From assembly GCF_012184415.1 (NCBI RefSeq), contig NZ_VTOX01000008.1, positions 1-64,000 on the forward strand: a stretch of 64,000 bases of DNA, read 5' to 3'. This document shows, one piece after another, positions 40,391 to 48,645 of this stretch. Under the pieces are notes generated by a model. That model saw only the letters and a program-made list of their open reading frames with translations. It did no database searches and had not been told where the DNA came from. This DNA is from Ramlibacter lithotrophicus. Its GTDB lineage: Bacteria; Pseudomonadota; Gammaproteobacteria; Burkholderiales; Burkholderiaceae_C. How positions within the stretch are numbered: the first letter of the stretch is position 1; every line of letters begins with the position of its first letter. Made by a program: the position numbers and the translations under genes.

Positions 40391-40771
40391 ATGTCGACAG
40401 CCCTGTCCCGGATGACGGCCCTCACGCTGCTGCCGCTCTGCGCGGCCCTGGCCGGGTCTGTGCAGGCGCAGACATTGCCGCGCTCGTACGAAGCATCGCC
40501 GGACGTCTACCACGTCATCTCGCAGAACGAGCAGTTCAAGATCATCCTCGCGACCTGGAAGGCGGGGCACCGGGATGCGCCACATTCGCACCCCGCCGGC
40601 GCGCTCTACTTCGTGGACGACTGCAGCCTGCGTGCCCATGCGCCCGACGGCTCTTCCCGCGTCCTGTACACCAAGTCGGGCTCGGGCACTGTCCAGGCCG
40701 CAATACCGGGGCACGTGATCGAGAACGTCGGCAGCCGCGATTGCCGCGTGGTGATGTTCGAACCATCCTGA
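40391..40771 (+). CDS. Exported cupin protein
   Basis: This 126-residue protein has a signal peptide (ends VQA-Q). It carries one cupin: AGHRDAPHSHPAGALYFVDDCSLRAHAPDGSS and QAAIPGHVIENVGSRDCRVVMFEP. His residues in APHSHPAG and GHVIEN could hold a metal. Its role is unknown. The gene stands alone between two minus-strand and plus-strand units. Confidence 0.75.
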   Translation: MSTALSRMTALTLLPLCAALAGSVQAQTLPRSYEASPDVYHVISQNEQFKIILATWKAGHRDAPHSHPAGALYFVDDCSLRAHAPDGSSRVLYTKSGSGTVQAAIPGHVIENVGSRDCRVVMFEPS

Positions 40772-40860
40772 AGCCGCGGCTGGGCCGGCCGGGAATGCAC
40801 GGCTCGCGCCCCGACGCTCGGCGGCGAGCGGCCGTGCGGCGCGCGGTCTAAGATGCGCCG

Positions 40861-41283
40861 ATGCGGCAATCTCTCGACACGATCATCATCCCCACGTCGG
40901 GGCGCGGCCTGGTGGAAATCACCGACCGCCTACAGGAACGCATCGCCGCCAGCGGCATCGTCCGCGGTCTTGCCAATCTGTTCCTGCGGCATACCTCAGC
41001 CAGTCTCCTGGTCCAGGAGAACGCGGACCCTGCCGTGCGCGAGGACCTGGAGCGGTTCTTCGCGCGGCTCGTGCCCGATGGCGATGCGCTCTTCCGCCAC
41101 CAGGACGAGGGCCCGGACGACATGCCCGCGCATGTGCGCACCGCGCTGACCGCCGTCAGCCTGGCCGTGCCCGTGGAGGGCGGCGCGCTGGCGCTCGGCA
41201 CCTGGCAGGGCATCTACGTGTGGGAGCACCGGAGGCAGGGTCACCGCCGCGAGGTGATGCTGCACGTGCTGGGGGAGCGCTGA
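40861..41283 (+). CDS. YjbQ/UPF0047 family protein
   Basis: This 140-residue protein shows the family pattern: LFLRHTSASLLVQENADPAVREDLERFFARLVPD, DGDALFRHQDEGPDDMPAHVRTAL and LALGTWQGIYVWEHR. YjbQ proteins can weakly replace thiamine phosphate synthase in E. coli, probably through a metal-dependent reaction; the natural role is open. The His in FLRHTSAS and HVR, and Glu in WEHR, are conserved. The stop is 65 bases before the convergent patatin gene. Confidence 0.85.
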   Translation: MRQSLDTIIIPTSGRGLVEITDRLQERIAASGIVRGLANLFLRHTSASLLVQENADPAVREDLERFFARLVPDGDALFRHQDEGPDDMPAHVRTALTAVSLAVPVEGGALALGTWQGIYVWEHRRQGHRREVMLHVLGER

Positions 41284-41348
41284 ACGCGCGGGTTCGCATC
41301 GTCCGCTCATGGGCCGGGACTGGCCGTCGAGGTCAGCCGCGGGGGCGG

Positions 41349-42464
41349 TCACCCAGGGGCAGGCGCAGGACACGCGCCGTCAAGGCCCGCCAGGCCGGCC
41401 AGCCGCTGCAAGCGCGAGCGCTGCTCCAGGCAGGCCTGGTGCTGCGCTTCGGCTGCCCTTTGCTTCGCGAGTCGATCGGCTTGATGGCGCGCTGCCTGCA
41501 ACTGCGCAATGCGTTCGCGCAACCGAGGGATTGCGGCCAAGGCCGCTTTCTCTCCCTCCAGGATGGCGCTGGCACGTTGCGAAAAGTCGGCCCCGCCGAT
41601 GTCGAGGACCTGCGGCCGCACGATGACATCGGCGCGAGACAGCTCGGCCTGTCCGAGCTTCTGCCCCATGATCGCAATCGACTGGCCGATCGTACCGAGC
41701 ATGCCGCTGGGAGTCTGGCCGCGGGCCTTGCTGGAGATATCCACCGCGACGACCACGTCCGCACCCAGTTGGCGTGCCGCATCGACCGGCACCGGGCTGA
41801 CGAGGCCGCCATCGACAAAATGGTGCTTGCCGATGGGCACGGGCTGGAACACGCCCGGCACACTGCTGGAAGCCCGCACGGCCTGGCCCGTGTTGCCCCT
41901 GGCGAAGACCGTGCGCTCGCCGTCCTCCAGCCGCGTTGCGACCGCCGCGAAAGGCCTGGCGAGCCGCTCCAGCGACTGGCTGCGCACCTGCTCGTTCACG
42001 AAGTCCTGCAGCTTCTGTCCCAGCAACAGGCCGCCCGAGGAAAGCTGCAGGTCGCGGATCCTGGCTTCATCGAGCGCAACCGCCTTCTCCTGAAGCTCGA
42101 ACGCGTCCATGCCGCTGGCATAGAGCGCCCCGACCACACTGCCCGCGCTGGTGCCAGCCACCACGTCAGGCGTGAAACCGTTGGCCTCCAGTATCTTGAT
42201 GACGCCGATGTGCGCGAAGCCCTTGGCTGCGCCGCCGCCCAGGGCGATGCCCACCTTGATGGCAGGAAGGGAAGGGGATGCCACCGCGGCCTGCGCGGGC
42301 AGCGGGATCGCCCTTCCTGCAGTGGGGCCGGCAGGTGGCGCGCTGCTGCAGGCGGCAACAGCCGCAACGGCCAGGAGGCCCAGCGGGCGACACCAGGCGG
42401 CCACACCGGCGACGCGGGTCGGGGCGTTCAGACGCCCGCCGGAAAGGAGGGACACAGAAGACAC
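41349..42464 (-). CDS. Lipoprotein patatin-like phospholipase (RssA-like)
   Basis: This 371-residue protein begins with a lipoprotein signal (LGLLAVAAVAAC, Cys acylated). The patatin fold follows: IALGGGAAKGFAHIGV (oxyanion glycines), AGTSAGSVVGALYASG (G-T-S-A-G, catalytic Ser) and HFVDGGLVSPVPVD (catalytic Asp in DGG). It would cleave lipid esters at the outer or inner membrane surface. GTG 42464 is the probable start; GTG 42455 is the other choice. The C-terminal helix is rich in Arg and Gln. Confidence 0.82.
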   Translation of the reverse strand: MSSVSLLSGGRLNAPTRVAGVAAWCRPLGLLAVAAVAACSSAPPAGPTAGRAIPLPAQAAVASPSLPAIKVGIALGGGAAKGFAHIGVIKILEANGFTPDVVAGTSAGSVVGALYASGMDAFELQEKAVALDEARIRDLQLSSGGLLLGQKLQDFVNEQVRSQSLERLARPFAAVATRLEDGERTVFARGNTGQAVRASSSVPGVFQPVPIGKHHFVDGGLVSPVPVDAARQLGADVVVAVDISSKARGQTPSGMLGTIGQSIAIMGQKLGQAELSRADVIVRPQVLDIGGADFSQRASAILEGEKAALAAIPRLRERIAQLQAARHQADRLAKQRAAEAQHQACLEQRSRLQRLAGLAGLDGACPAPAPG

Positions 42465-42669
42465 GGGCAAGAGTCCATGGAGCGCTCGTGGACGCAATCT
42501 GCATAGCTTACAGCCGGTGAACCGCTGCGACCCGATCGGACGCCTACCGTGCGACTCGCTCTGGACCTGGGGATATGGATGCAACGCCATGAGGGAAACC
42601 ACGTGCGCGTTCCGTGGGCGCGGCGCGCACCATTCCGGCCTCTCTCCACCACCACCGAAGGAGCCCACG

Positions 42670-42972
42670 ATGGCGACGATCTTCACGCGCGAAGTGACAT
42701 TCAGGTCGATGGCAGACGCGGCGCGCGGCGCATCGCTGGTCGCCCAAGTGGTCAAGTACTACAAGGAGGCGGTGGGCGTGGACATCCAGGTGCAGCGGGC
42801 AATTTCCGGGTCGCCGCTTCGCGTACGGTATGTCGCGCAGCTCGACTCCCTGGACAAGTGGCGGGTCGACAGCGCGACGGTTGCCCAGGACCCGGCGTTC
42901 CAGAAGCTGCTCGGGGAGATGGCGCCGCTGGTCGACGCCTCCAGGACCTGCGACGAACTGTGGGCCGTGTAG
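42670..42972 (+). CDS. Small soluble protein of unknown function (NIPSNAP-like pattern)
   Basis: This 100-residue protein reads ATIFTREVTFRSMADAARGASLVAQVVKYYKEAVG and VRYVAQLDSLDKWRVDSATVAQDPAFQKLLGEMAPLVD. The beta-alpha-beta with a late KLLGEMAPLV helix is like dimeric alpha-beta-barrel proteins, but assignment is weak. GAAGGAG precedes the ATG. It is transcribed away from the patatin gene. Confidence 0.55.
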   Translation: MATIFTREVTFRSMADAARGASLVAQVVKYYKEAVGVDIQVQRAISGSPLRVRYVAQLDSLDKWRVDSATVAQDPAFQKLLGEMAPLVDASRTCDELWAV

Positions 42973-43042
42973 CTGCCGGTTTCAAGTTCGACGGCCGGCC
43001 GCAGAAGCGAGTAGACGGCTGCGTCTGGCCGGAAGCGGCGAA

Positions 43043-43762
43043 TCACGGCTGGAGAAAGTGCTCCAGGACGGACTCGAGCGGCTGGAAAGACCTGATCTCC
43101 GTGGCCGCTGCATTTGCTTGCGGGTCGCGTTGGTATCGGTTCAGCCAAACGGCACTCATCCCGCTTGCTGTCGCACCGACGATGTCCGTGTTCCAGAGGT
43201 CCCCGACCATGACGCACTCGCAGGCTTGGCAGCGCGCTCTTTTCGCGGCCAGCGCAAAGAACTCAAGCGATGGTTTCTCGCACCCCAGCTCCTCTGAAAT
43301 CAGGACGTCGTCGACGCGCGGGAGCAGCCCCAGCCGCTGCAGCTTGGCAAGCTGGTCGTTCTTGCGACCGTTGGTGACCACCGCCACCCACGCGCCGGCT
43401 CGCTTCAGCGCGTCGAGCAGTTCCACCGAGCCCGGCACGGACCTCCAGTGCCGGTCGTATGCCGAACGATAGACGGCCTCGAGCGATGCCAGCCGTTCGT
43501 CATCCACTTCGAGGCCGTGGTCCGCCAGCGCTCCACGAAGTCTCTCGAGTCTCGCCTGCTCGAGCGTGATGGCGCCCGCGAGCAACAAGCCGTGAGTTCG
43601 CTGGAGGTGCCGCTCGTGAGCAGCCTCCAGCGATGCGGCTACGTCCCCGTTCAATCGGACGGCGGCCCTCAGCGCGGCCAGCGCTTCCCGCCGATGCGCC
43701 CGGTGGTCGAACAAGGTGTCGTCGAGGTCGAAGAACACGGCTTTGTATCGCAACGCGGGCAT
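43043..43762 (-). CDS. HAD-IA hydrolase (YjjG-like)
   Basis: This 239-residue protein has motif I VFFDLDDTLFDHR (nucleophile Asp and general acid Asp), motif II VVTNGRKN, motif III SEELGCEKPSLEFF (Lys) and motif IV CVMVGDLWNTDIVGA. The cap is helical. Members remove phosphate from nucleotides or small sugars; YjjG acts on pyrimidine nucleotides including damaged ones. The gene stands alone and faces away from pxpBCA. Confidence 0.85.
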   Translation of the reverse strand: MPALRYKAVFFDLDDTLFDHRAHRREALAALRAAVRLNGDVAASLEAAHERHLQRTHGLLLAGAITLEQARLERLRGALADHGLEVDDERLASLEAVYRSAYDRHWRSVPGSVELLDALKRAGAWVAVVTNGRKNDQLAKLQRLGLLPRVDDVLISEELGCEKPSLEFFALAAKRARCQACECVMVGDLWNTDIVGATASGMSAVWLNRYQRDPQANAAATEIRSFQPLESVLEHFLQP

Positions 43763-43828
43763 GGCCGCACATTGTCCCGCACGGCTGCTCCCGGCCCCGG
43801 CTCGGCGTCCGGAGCTATCCTCGAGCCC

Positions 43829-43894
43829 ATGCGCAGCCTCATTCCCGTCGGCCTCTTGCTGCTGAACCTGATCCGTCTCGGCGCGCAGGCATGA
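43829..43894 (+). CDS. Short upstream ORF overlapping pxpB
   Basis: The frame has 21 codons and ends in TGA at 43892-43894, overlapping pxpB (ATG 43891) by ATGA. The peptide is hydrophobic and Leu-rich (begins MRSLIPVGLLLLNL). A GGAG lies 14 bases upstream, rather far. It may couple pxpB translation, or be chance. The overlap style recurs before hyuA. Confidence 0.3.
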   Translation: MRSLIPVGLLLLNLIRLGAQA

Positions 43895-44613
43895 ATTCCG
43901 AGCACCTGCCCCGGTTGACGCCGGTGGGCGAGCGCTGTCTCGCCGTGGCGTTCGGCGACCAGTTGAGCGTCGAGGTCAACCTGCGCGTCTGCGAATTCGC
44001 GTCCCGGGTTCGAGCCGCCGGCTGGGACTTCATCACCGATGTCGTTCCTTCCTTCGTGGCGGTCGGTCTGCACTACCGGCCCGAGGCCCTGCCCTTGCGC
44101 ACCGGCCAGACGCCGCTGACTGCACTGGAGGACATGGTGATGGCCTTGCTGGCGGCGCCGCCCGCGGCCGGGATCACGGGGCCGCGCACGGTGGAAATCC
44201 CGGTTTGCTACGGCGGCGACTGGGGACCCGATCTGGCGGAGCTCGCCGCGCGGGCCGGCACGACGCCGGAAGACCTGGTGCGCCAGCACACCGAGGTCGT
44301 CGGGCGCGTGTTCATGGTCGGCTTCGCTCCCGGGCATCCCTACCTCGGCCTGTGGGGCGACGCCTTCGACGTGCCGCGGCGCGGCACGCCGCGGACGCGG
44401 GTGCCCGCCGGTACCGTCGCCGTGGCCAACCGGCAGTGCGTCATCTATCCGTACGAGCTGCCGGGCGGCTGGAACCTGATCGGCCGCACGCCGCTGGTGT
44501 TGTTCGACCCCACGCTGGCCGAACCCTGCCTGCTCGCGCCGGGCGACCGCGTCCGGTTCGTCGCCATCGCGGCCCCTGAGTTCGCTGCGCTGCAGCGGCA
44601 CGGACATGCCTGA
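43891..44613 (+). CDS. pxpB: 5-Oxoprolinase subunit PxpB (KipI-like)
   Basis: This 240-residue protein has the family blocks DVVPSFVAVGLHY, VEIPVCYGGDWGPDLAELA and VVGRVFMVGFAPGHPYLGLWG, then RRGTPRTRVPAGTVAVANRQCVIYPYELPGGWNLIGRTP. With PxpC and PxpA it forms the ATP-dependent 5-oxoprolinase that opens 5-oxo-L-proline to glutamate. It overlaps pxpC by 8 bases. Confidence 0.92.
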   Translation: MNSEHLPRLTPVGERCLAVAFGDQLSVEVNLRVCEFASRVRAAGWDFITDVVPSFVAVGLHYRPEALPLRTGQTPLTALEDMVMALLAAPPAAGITGPRTVEIPVCYGGDWGPDLAELAARAGTTPEDLVRQHTEVVGRVFMVGFAPGHPYLGLWGDAFDVPRRGTPRTRVPAGTVAVANRQCVIYPYELPGGWNLIGRTPLVLFDPTLAEPCLLAPGDRVRFVAIAAPEFAALQRHGHA

Positions 44614-45586
44614 ACCGAACGCTGCCGTCGAGGTCCTCAAGCCGGGCGCCTTCACGACGCTGCAGGATCTCGGGCGCCATGGCTACCAGCACCTCGGCGT
44701 GCCGGTCGGCGGTGCGATGGACGAGATCTCGCACCGCCTGGCGAATGCGCTCGTCGGCAATCCGGCGTCCGCCGCCACGCTCGAAATCACCTTGCTCGGC
44801 CCCACGCTCCGCTTCGCGGCCGATGCACTGGTCGCATGCTGCGGCGCGGACCTCTCGATGACGATCGACGGCAGGGCGGTTCGGCCGGCCGCTGCCGAGC
44901 TCGTCCCCGCCGGAGCCACCTTGCAGTTCGGCCCTCGCGTGCGGGGCCTGCGCGCGTATCTGGCGGTGCGTGGTTCCTTCGCCGTGGACCAGGTGATGGG
45001 CAGTGCCAGCACCTACGCCCGGGCCGGCTTCGGCGGGTACCACGGACGTCCGCTGCGCAAGGGCGACGTGCTCCTGCTCGGGGACCACGATTCGTCGCCG
45101 CCGCAGCGCAGTGCCGACGCCCGCGCGGCCGCGGCGGCGCTGCTGGCGGCGATGGACGATTCCGGCCCCATCCGGGTGCTCCCCGGGCGTGAGTGGGGCG
45201 CGTTCACGACGCCATCGCAAGCGAACTGGCTGGAGCAGGCATGGCGCATCGGCGTCCAGTCGGAGCGCATGGGCTACCGGCTCGAGGGCCCGGTGCTCGA
45301 ACGCCGCGAGCGGCGCGACATGCTCTCGGAGGCGGTGGCCTTCGGCACCGTGCAAGTGCCGCCCGACGGGCAGCCGATCGTGCTGATGGCCGAGCGACAG
45401 ACCACGGGCGGCTATCCCCGCATCGCGCAGGTGGCCGCCGTCGACCTGCCGCGCCTTGCGCAGCGCGCTCCCGGGGAGTACCTTCGATTCGCGGCGATCG
45501 ACATCGACGCCGCTCAGCGCCTGCTGATCGAGCGGGCTCGTTTCTTCGACGATTTGAATGGAGGGCCAACCGGCCAGCCGCGGTGA
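44606..45586 (+). CDS. pxpC: 5-Oxoprolinase subunit PxpC (KipA-like)
   Basis: This 326-residue protein begins AVEVLKPGAFTTLQDLGRHGYQHLGVPVGGAMDEISHRLAN and has the biotin-carboxylase-like C-terminal fold (VPPDGQPIVLMAERQTTGGYPRIAQV). It is the ATP-binding partner of PxpB. The start lies 8 bases inside pxpB and the stop overlaps pxpA by one base, so the three are translated together. Confidence 0.92.
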   Translation: MPEPNAAVEVLKPGAFTTLQDLGRHGYQHLGVPVGGAMDEISHRLANALVGNPASAATLEITLLGPTLRFAADALVACCGADLSMTIDGRAVRPAAAELVPAGATLQFGPRVRGLRAYLAVRGSFAVDQVMGSASTYARAGFGGYHGRPLRKGDVLLLGDHDSSPPQRSADARAAAAALLAAMDDSGPIRVLPGREWGAFTTPSQANWLEQAWRIGVQSERMGYRLEGPVLERRERRDMLSEAVAFGTVQVPPDGQPIVLMAERQTTGGYPRIAQVAAVDLPRLAQRAPGEYLRFAAIDIDAAQRLLIERARFFDDLNGGPTGQPR

Positions 45587-46353
45587 TGAAGACACTCGAC
45601 CTGAATTGCGACATGGGTGAAGGCTTCGGCGTCTACGGCGCCGGCGACGATGCGGCGCTGCTGGCGCACGTGACTTCCGCCAACATCGCCTGCGGTTTCC
45701 ACGCGGGCGATCCGGGCACCATGGCCCGCACCGTGCGACTGGCCGTCAGCCACGGGGTGGCGGTCGGTGCGCACCCCGGGCTGCCGGACCTGCAAGGCTT
45801 CGGCCGGCGCGAAATGGCGCTGTCCCCCGACGAGGCCTACGACTGCGTCGTCTACCAGATCGGCGCATTGCAGGGGGTGGCGGCGGCCGCAGGGACGCGG
45901 CTGGCGCATGTCAAGCCGCACGGCGCGCTCTACAACATGGCGGCCCGAGACATCCGGTTGTCCGAGGCGATCGCCCGCGCCGTGCGCGACGTGGATCCGT
46001 CGCTGATCCTGTACGCCCTGGCCGGCAGCGTCACTGTGCAGGCGGCCCGCGGCCTCGGCGTGCGCGTCGCATCTGAAGTGTTCGCCGACCGCAGCTACCA
46101 GGACGATGGCACGTTGACGCCGCGGCGCCTGCCGGGGGCAATGATCACCGACCTCGGGCAGTCAGTCGCCCAGGTGCGGCGCATGGTGCACGAGGGCAGG
46201 GTGCGCGCACTGTCCGGACGCGAGATTCCGATCGAGGCGCACACGGTCTGCCTGCATGGCGACCAGCCCGGCGCCGTCGAGTTCGCCGTCGGACTGCGCG
46301 CGGCTTTGAGCGAAGACGGCATCGAGCTGAGGCCGCCTTCGATCCCGGCCTGA
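45586..46353 (+). CDS. pxpA: 5-Oxoprolinase subunit PxpA (LamB/YcsF)
   Basis: This 255-residue protein has the family start LDLNCDMGEGFGVYGAGDD and HVTSANIACGFHAGDPGTM, followed by GAHPGLPDLQGFGRREM and VKPHGALYNMAA. These residues shape the hydrolytic centre. The start overlaps the pxpC stop by one base (TGATG). The order B-C-A is common in Proteobacteria. Confidence 0.92.
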   Translation: MKTLDLNCDMGEGFGVYGAGDDAALLAHVTSANIACGFHAGDPGTMARTVRLAVSHGVAVGAHPGLPDLQGFGRREMALSPDEAYDCVVYQIGALQGVAAAAGTRLAHVKPHGALYNMAARDIRLSEAIARAVRDVDPSLILYALAGSVTVQAARGLGVRVASEVFADRSYQDDGTLTPRRLPGAMITDLGQSVAQVRRMVHEGRVRALSGREIPIEAHTVCLHGDQPGAVEFAVGLRAALSEDGIELRPPSIPA

Positions 46354-46359
46354 CGAAAG

Positions 46360-46387
46360 AAGAACTTTCGCTTTTCGAAAAGTTCTT
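46360..46387. promoter_or_regulatory. AT-rich inverted repeat between pxpA and hyuA
   Basis: AAGAACTTT and AAAGTTCTT pair exactly; with one bulged A the arms grow to eleven bases (ending TTTCG/CGAAA) around a CTTTT loop. The repeat starts 7 bases after the pxpA stop and is followed by no T run. It may be a terminator-like structure, but the AT-rich palindrome before a catabolic operon also fits a repressor operator near the hyuA promoter. Confidence 0.45.
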
Positions 46388-46441
46388 GCTTCTCGTCCCG
46401 GGAGTCGCCCCGCATACTGCGCCCTCGAATCGAGGAAGTTC

Positions 46442-46552
46442 ATGATGCGACACGCGACACACAAGGTGCATCGGGCGGCGACCCCTCCCGGGCTCTGCCG
46501 GCCGATCGTTTCGTCCGCTTGCGCAACCCGGACCGGGCGGGCGCGGGCATGA
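46442..46552 (+). CDS. Short upstream ORF overlapping hyuA
   Basis: A 36-codon frame with a good GAGGAAG ribosome site ends with TGA inside the hyuA start (ATGA overlap at 46549-46552). hyuA itself has only a weak ribosome site, so this frame could couple its translation. The peptide is Arg/Ala-rich with two Cys and has no recognisable domain. I treat it as a probable leader rather than a functional protein. Confidence 0.35.
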   Translation: MMRHATHKVHRAATPPGLCRPIVSSACATRTGRARA

Positions 46553-48645
46553 GCGGGCCATCCCAGGACATCCGGGTCGGCGCCGACATCGGCGGCACCT
46601 TCACCGACGTGGTCCTCGACGTCCGCGGCGACCTCTTCTCCGCGAAGGTCCTGACCGATTACGCATCGCCCGAGCAGGCGATCTTCGACGCCCTGGACAT
46701 CGTGCTGCGCGAATCGGGCGTGGCGATCGGCGACATCGGGCTGCTGATCCACGGCACCACGCTCGCCACCAACGCCTTGATCGAGCGGCGCGGCGCGCGT
46801 ACCGCGTTCGTCACGACCGCGGGCTTCCGTGACGTCATCGAGATGCGCACCGAAAGCCGGTTCGCGCAGTACGACATCAATCTGCGCCTGCCGCCGCCGC
46901 TCGTCCCGCGCGAGGACCGTTTCCCCGTCGCGGGCCGCATCGACGCGTCCGGCAGCGAACTGCAACCCCTCGACGAAGCCGCGCTCGACGGCATCGCGCG
47001 GCACATTGCAGAGGGCGGCTTCGGCTCGGTCGCGGTCGGTTTCCTGCATTCGTACATCAATCCGGCGCACGAGCGGCGGGCGCGCGACATCCTTGCCGCG
47101 CGGCTCGACCTGCCGATCTCGATCAGCTCGGACGTTTCGCCGCAGATGCGGGAGTTCGAGCGCTTCAACACGGTCTGCGCCAACGCGTACGTCCGGCCGC
47201 TGATGGCCGACTACCTGCTGCGGCTGCGGCGGCGCCTGCGTGACATGGGCGGCCGCTGCCCGGTCTTCCTGATCCACTCGGGCGGCGGACTGGTATCGGT
47301 CGAAACGGCGGCTGAATTTCCGGTGCGCCTGGTCGAGTCGGGCCCGGCCGGCGGCGCGATCTTCGCCGCGGACATCGCCCGTCGCTTCGACCTCGGGCAG
47401 GTGGTCTCCTACGACATGGGCGGTACCACCGCCAAGATCTGCCTGATCGAGAAATCCGCTCCGCGCACCGCGCGGACCTTCGAGGTGGCGCGAACCTACC
47501 GCTTCGCCAAGGGTTCTGGCATCCCGGTGTCGATCCCGGTGATCGAGATGATCGAGATCGGTGCCGGCGGCGGTTCGATCGCCTCCGTCGATGCCATGGG
47601 CCGCATCCAGACCGGCCCGGAGAGCGCCGGCTCCGAGCCCGGGCCGGCCTGCTACGGACGGGGCGGCGAGCGGCCTGCCATCACGGACGCCGACCTGGTG
47701 CTCGGCAAGATCGACCCGAGGAATTTCGCCGGCGGCGCGATCGTGCTCGACACGGCCGCCGCGGAAAACGCGATCCGGCGCGACGTTGCCGCCCCGCTCG
47801 ACCTCGAGCTGGAGGCCGCGGCCTTCGGCATCTCGGAGGTGGTCGACGAGAACATGGCGAATGCCGCCCGGGTCCACGCGGTGGAGAACGGCAAGAACAT
47901 CTCCGACAACGTGATGATCGCGTTCGGAGGCGCCGCTCCGCTGCATGCCGCGCGCCTGTGCGAGAAGCTCGGCGTCAGCCGCTGCCTGATCCCGCGCGGT
48001 GCCGGCGTCGGTTCGGCCATCGGATTCCTGAAGGCGCCCTTCGGCTACGAGGCCGTGGCATCGCGCCTGACGCACATGTCCGCATTCGACGCCGCCGGCG
48101 CCAATGCCCTGCTCGCGCACCTGCGCGAGACCGCCGAGCGCTTCGTTCGTGCCGGCAGCAGCGGCACGCTGCGCAGGGAAACCACGGCGTTCATGCGGTA
48201 CGCCGGCCAGGGCTGGGAAATTCCCGTGCCTCTGCCCGATCGCACGTTCGGCGCCGACGATGCCGCGCTGATCGTGCAGGCGTTTCGCGACAGCTACGCC
48301 CGGTTCTTCGGGCGGCCGATCGATGGCCTGGACGGCCTGGAAATCGAGATCGTCACCTGGTCGGTCAAGGTGCAGGACGAGCGCCCGGCACCGGCGCGGC
48401 ACGCGCTGCTCGCCGGCCGGCGCGTGGTCAGGCCCGCGGCCACGCGACCCATCTTCGACGCCGCGAGCGGCAGCGCACTCGCCTCCGGCGTCGTCCGGCG
48501 CGAAGACCTCGAACCCGACGACCGGATCGAAGGGCCGGCCGTGATCGTCGAGAGCGAGACTGCCACCATCGTCTCCAGCCTGTTCGACGCCGTGCTGCAG
48601 GTCGACGGCTCCATCCTGCTGGTTGCAAAGGAGCACCGCGCATGA
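46549..48645 (+). CDS. hyuA: Hydantoinase/oxoprolinase-type subunit A (HyuA)
   Basis: This 698-residue protein has the ATPase-like start VGADIGGTFTDVVLD, then IHGTTLATNALIERRGARTAFVTT, SSDVSPQMREFERFNTVCANAYVRPL, VFLIHSGGGLVSVETAAEFPVRLVESGPAGGAIFAA and YDMGGTTAKI. It is the nucleotide-binding half of ATP-dependent cyclic-amide hydrolases (N-methylhydantoinase, 5-oxoprolinase) or acetophenone carboxylase-like enzymes. It is translationally coupled to hyuB (ATGA). The physiological lactam or hydantoin is not readable. Confidence 0.9.
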   Translation: MSGPSQDIRVGADIGGTFTDVVLDVRGDLFSAKVLTDYASPEQAIFDALDIVLRESGVAIGDIGLLIHGTTLATNALIERRGARTAFVTTAGFRDVIEMRTESRFAQYDINLRLPPPLVPREDRFPVAGRIDASGSELQPLDEAALDGIARHIAEGGFGSVAVGFLHSYINPAHERRARDILAARLDLPISISSDVSPQMREFERFNTVCANAYVRPLMADYLLRLRRRLRDMGGRCPVFLIHSGGGLVSVETAAEFPVRLVESGPAGGAIFAADIARRFDLGQVVSYDMGGTTAKICLIEKSAPRTARTFEVARTYRFAKGSGIPVSIPVIEMIEIGAGGGSIASVDAMGRIQTGPESAGSEPGPACYGRGGERPAITDADLVLGKIDPRNFAGGAIVLDTAAAENAIRRDVAAPLDLELEAAAFGISEVVDENMANAARVHAVENGKNISDNVMIAFGGAAPLHAARLCEKLGVSRCLIPRGAGVGSAIGFLKAPFGYEAVASRLTHMSAFDAAGANALLAHLRETAERFVRAGSSGTLRRETTAFMRYAGQGWEIPVPLPDRTFGADDAALIVQAFRDSYARFFGRPIDGLDGLEIEIVTWSVKVQDERPAPARHALLAGRRVVRPAATRPIFDAASGSALASGVVRREDLEPDDRIEGPAVIVESETATIVSSLFDAVLQVDGSILLVAKEHRA

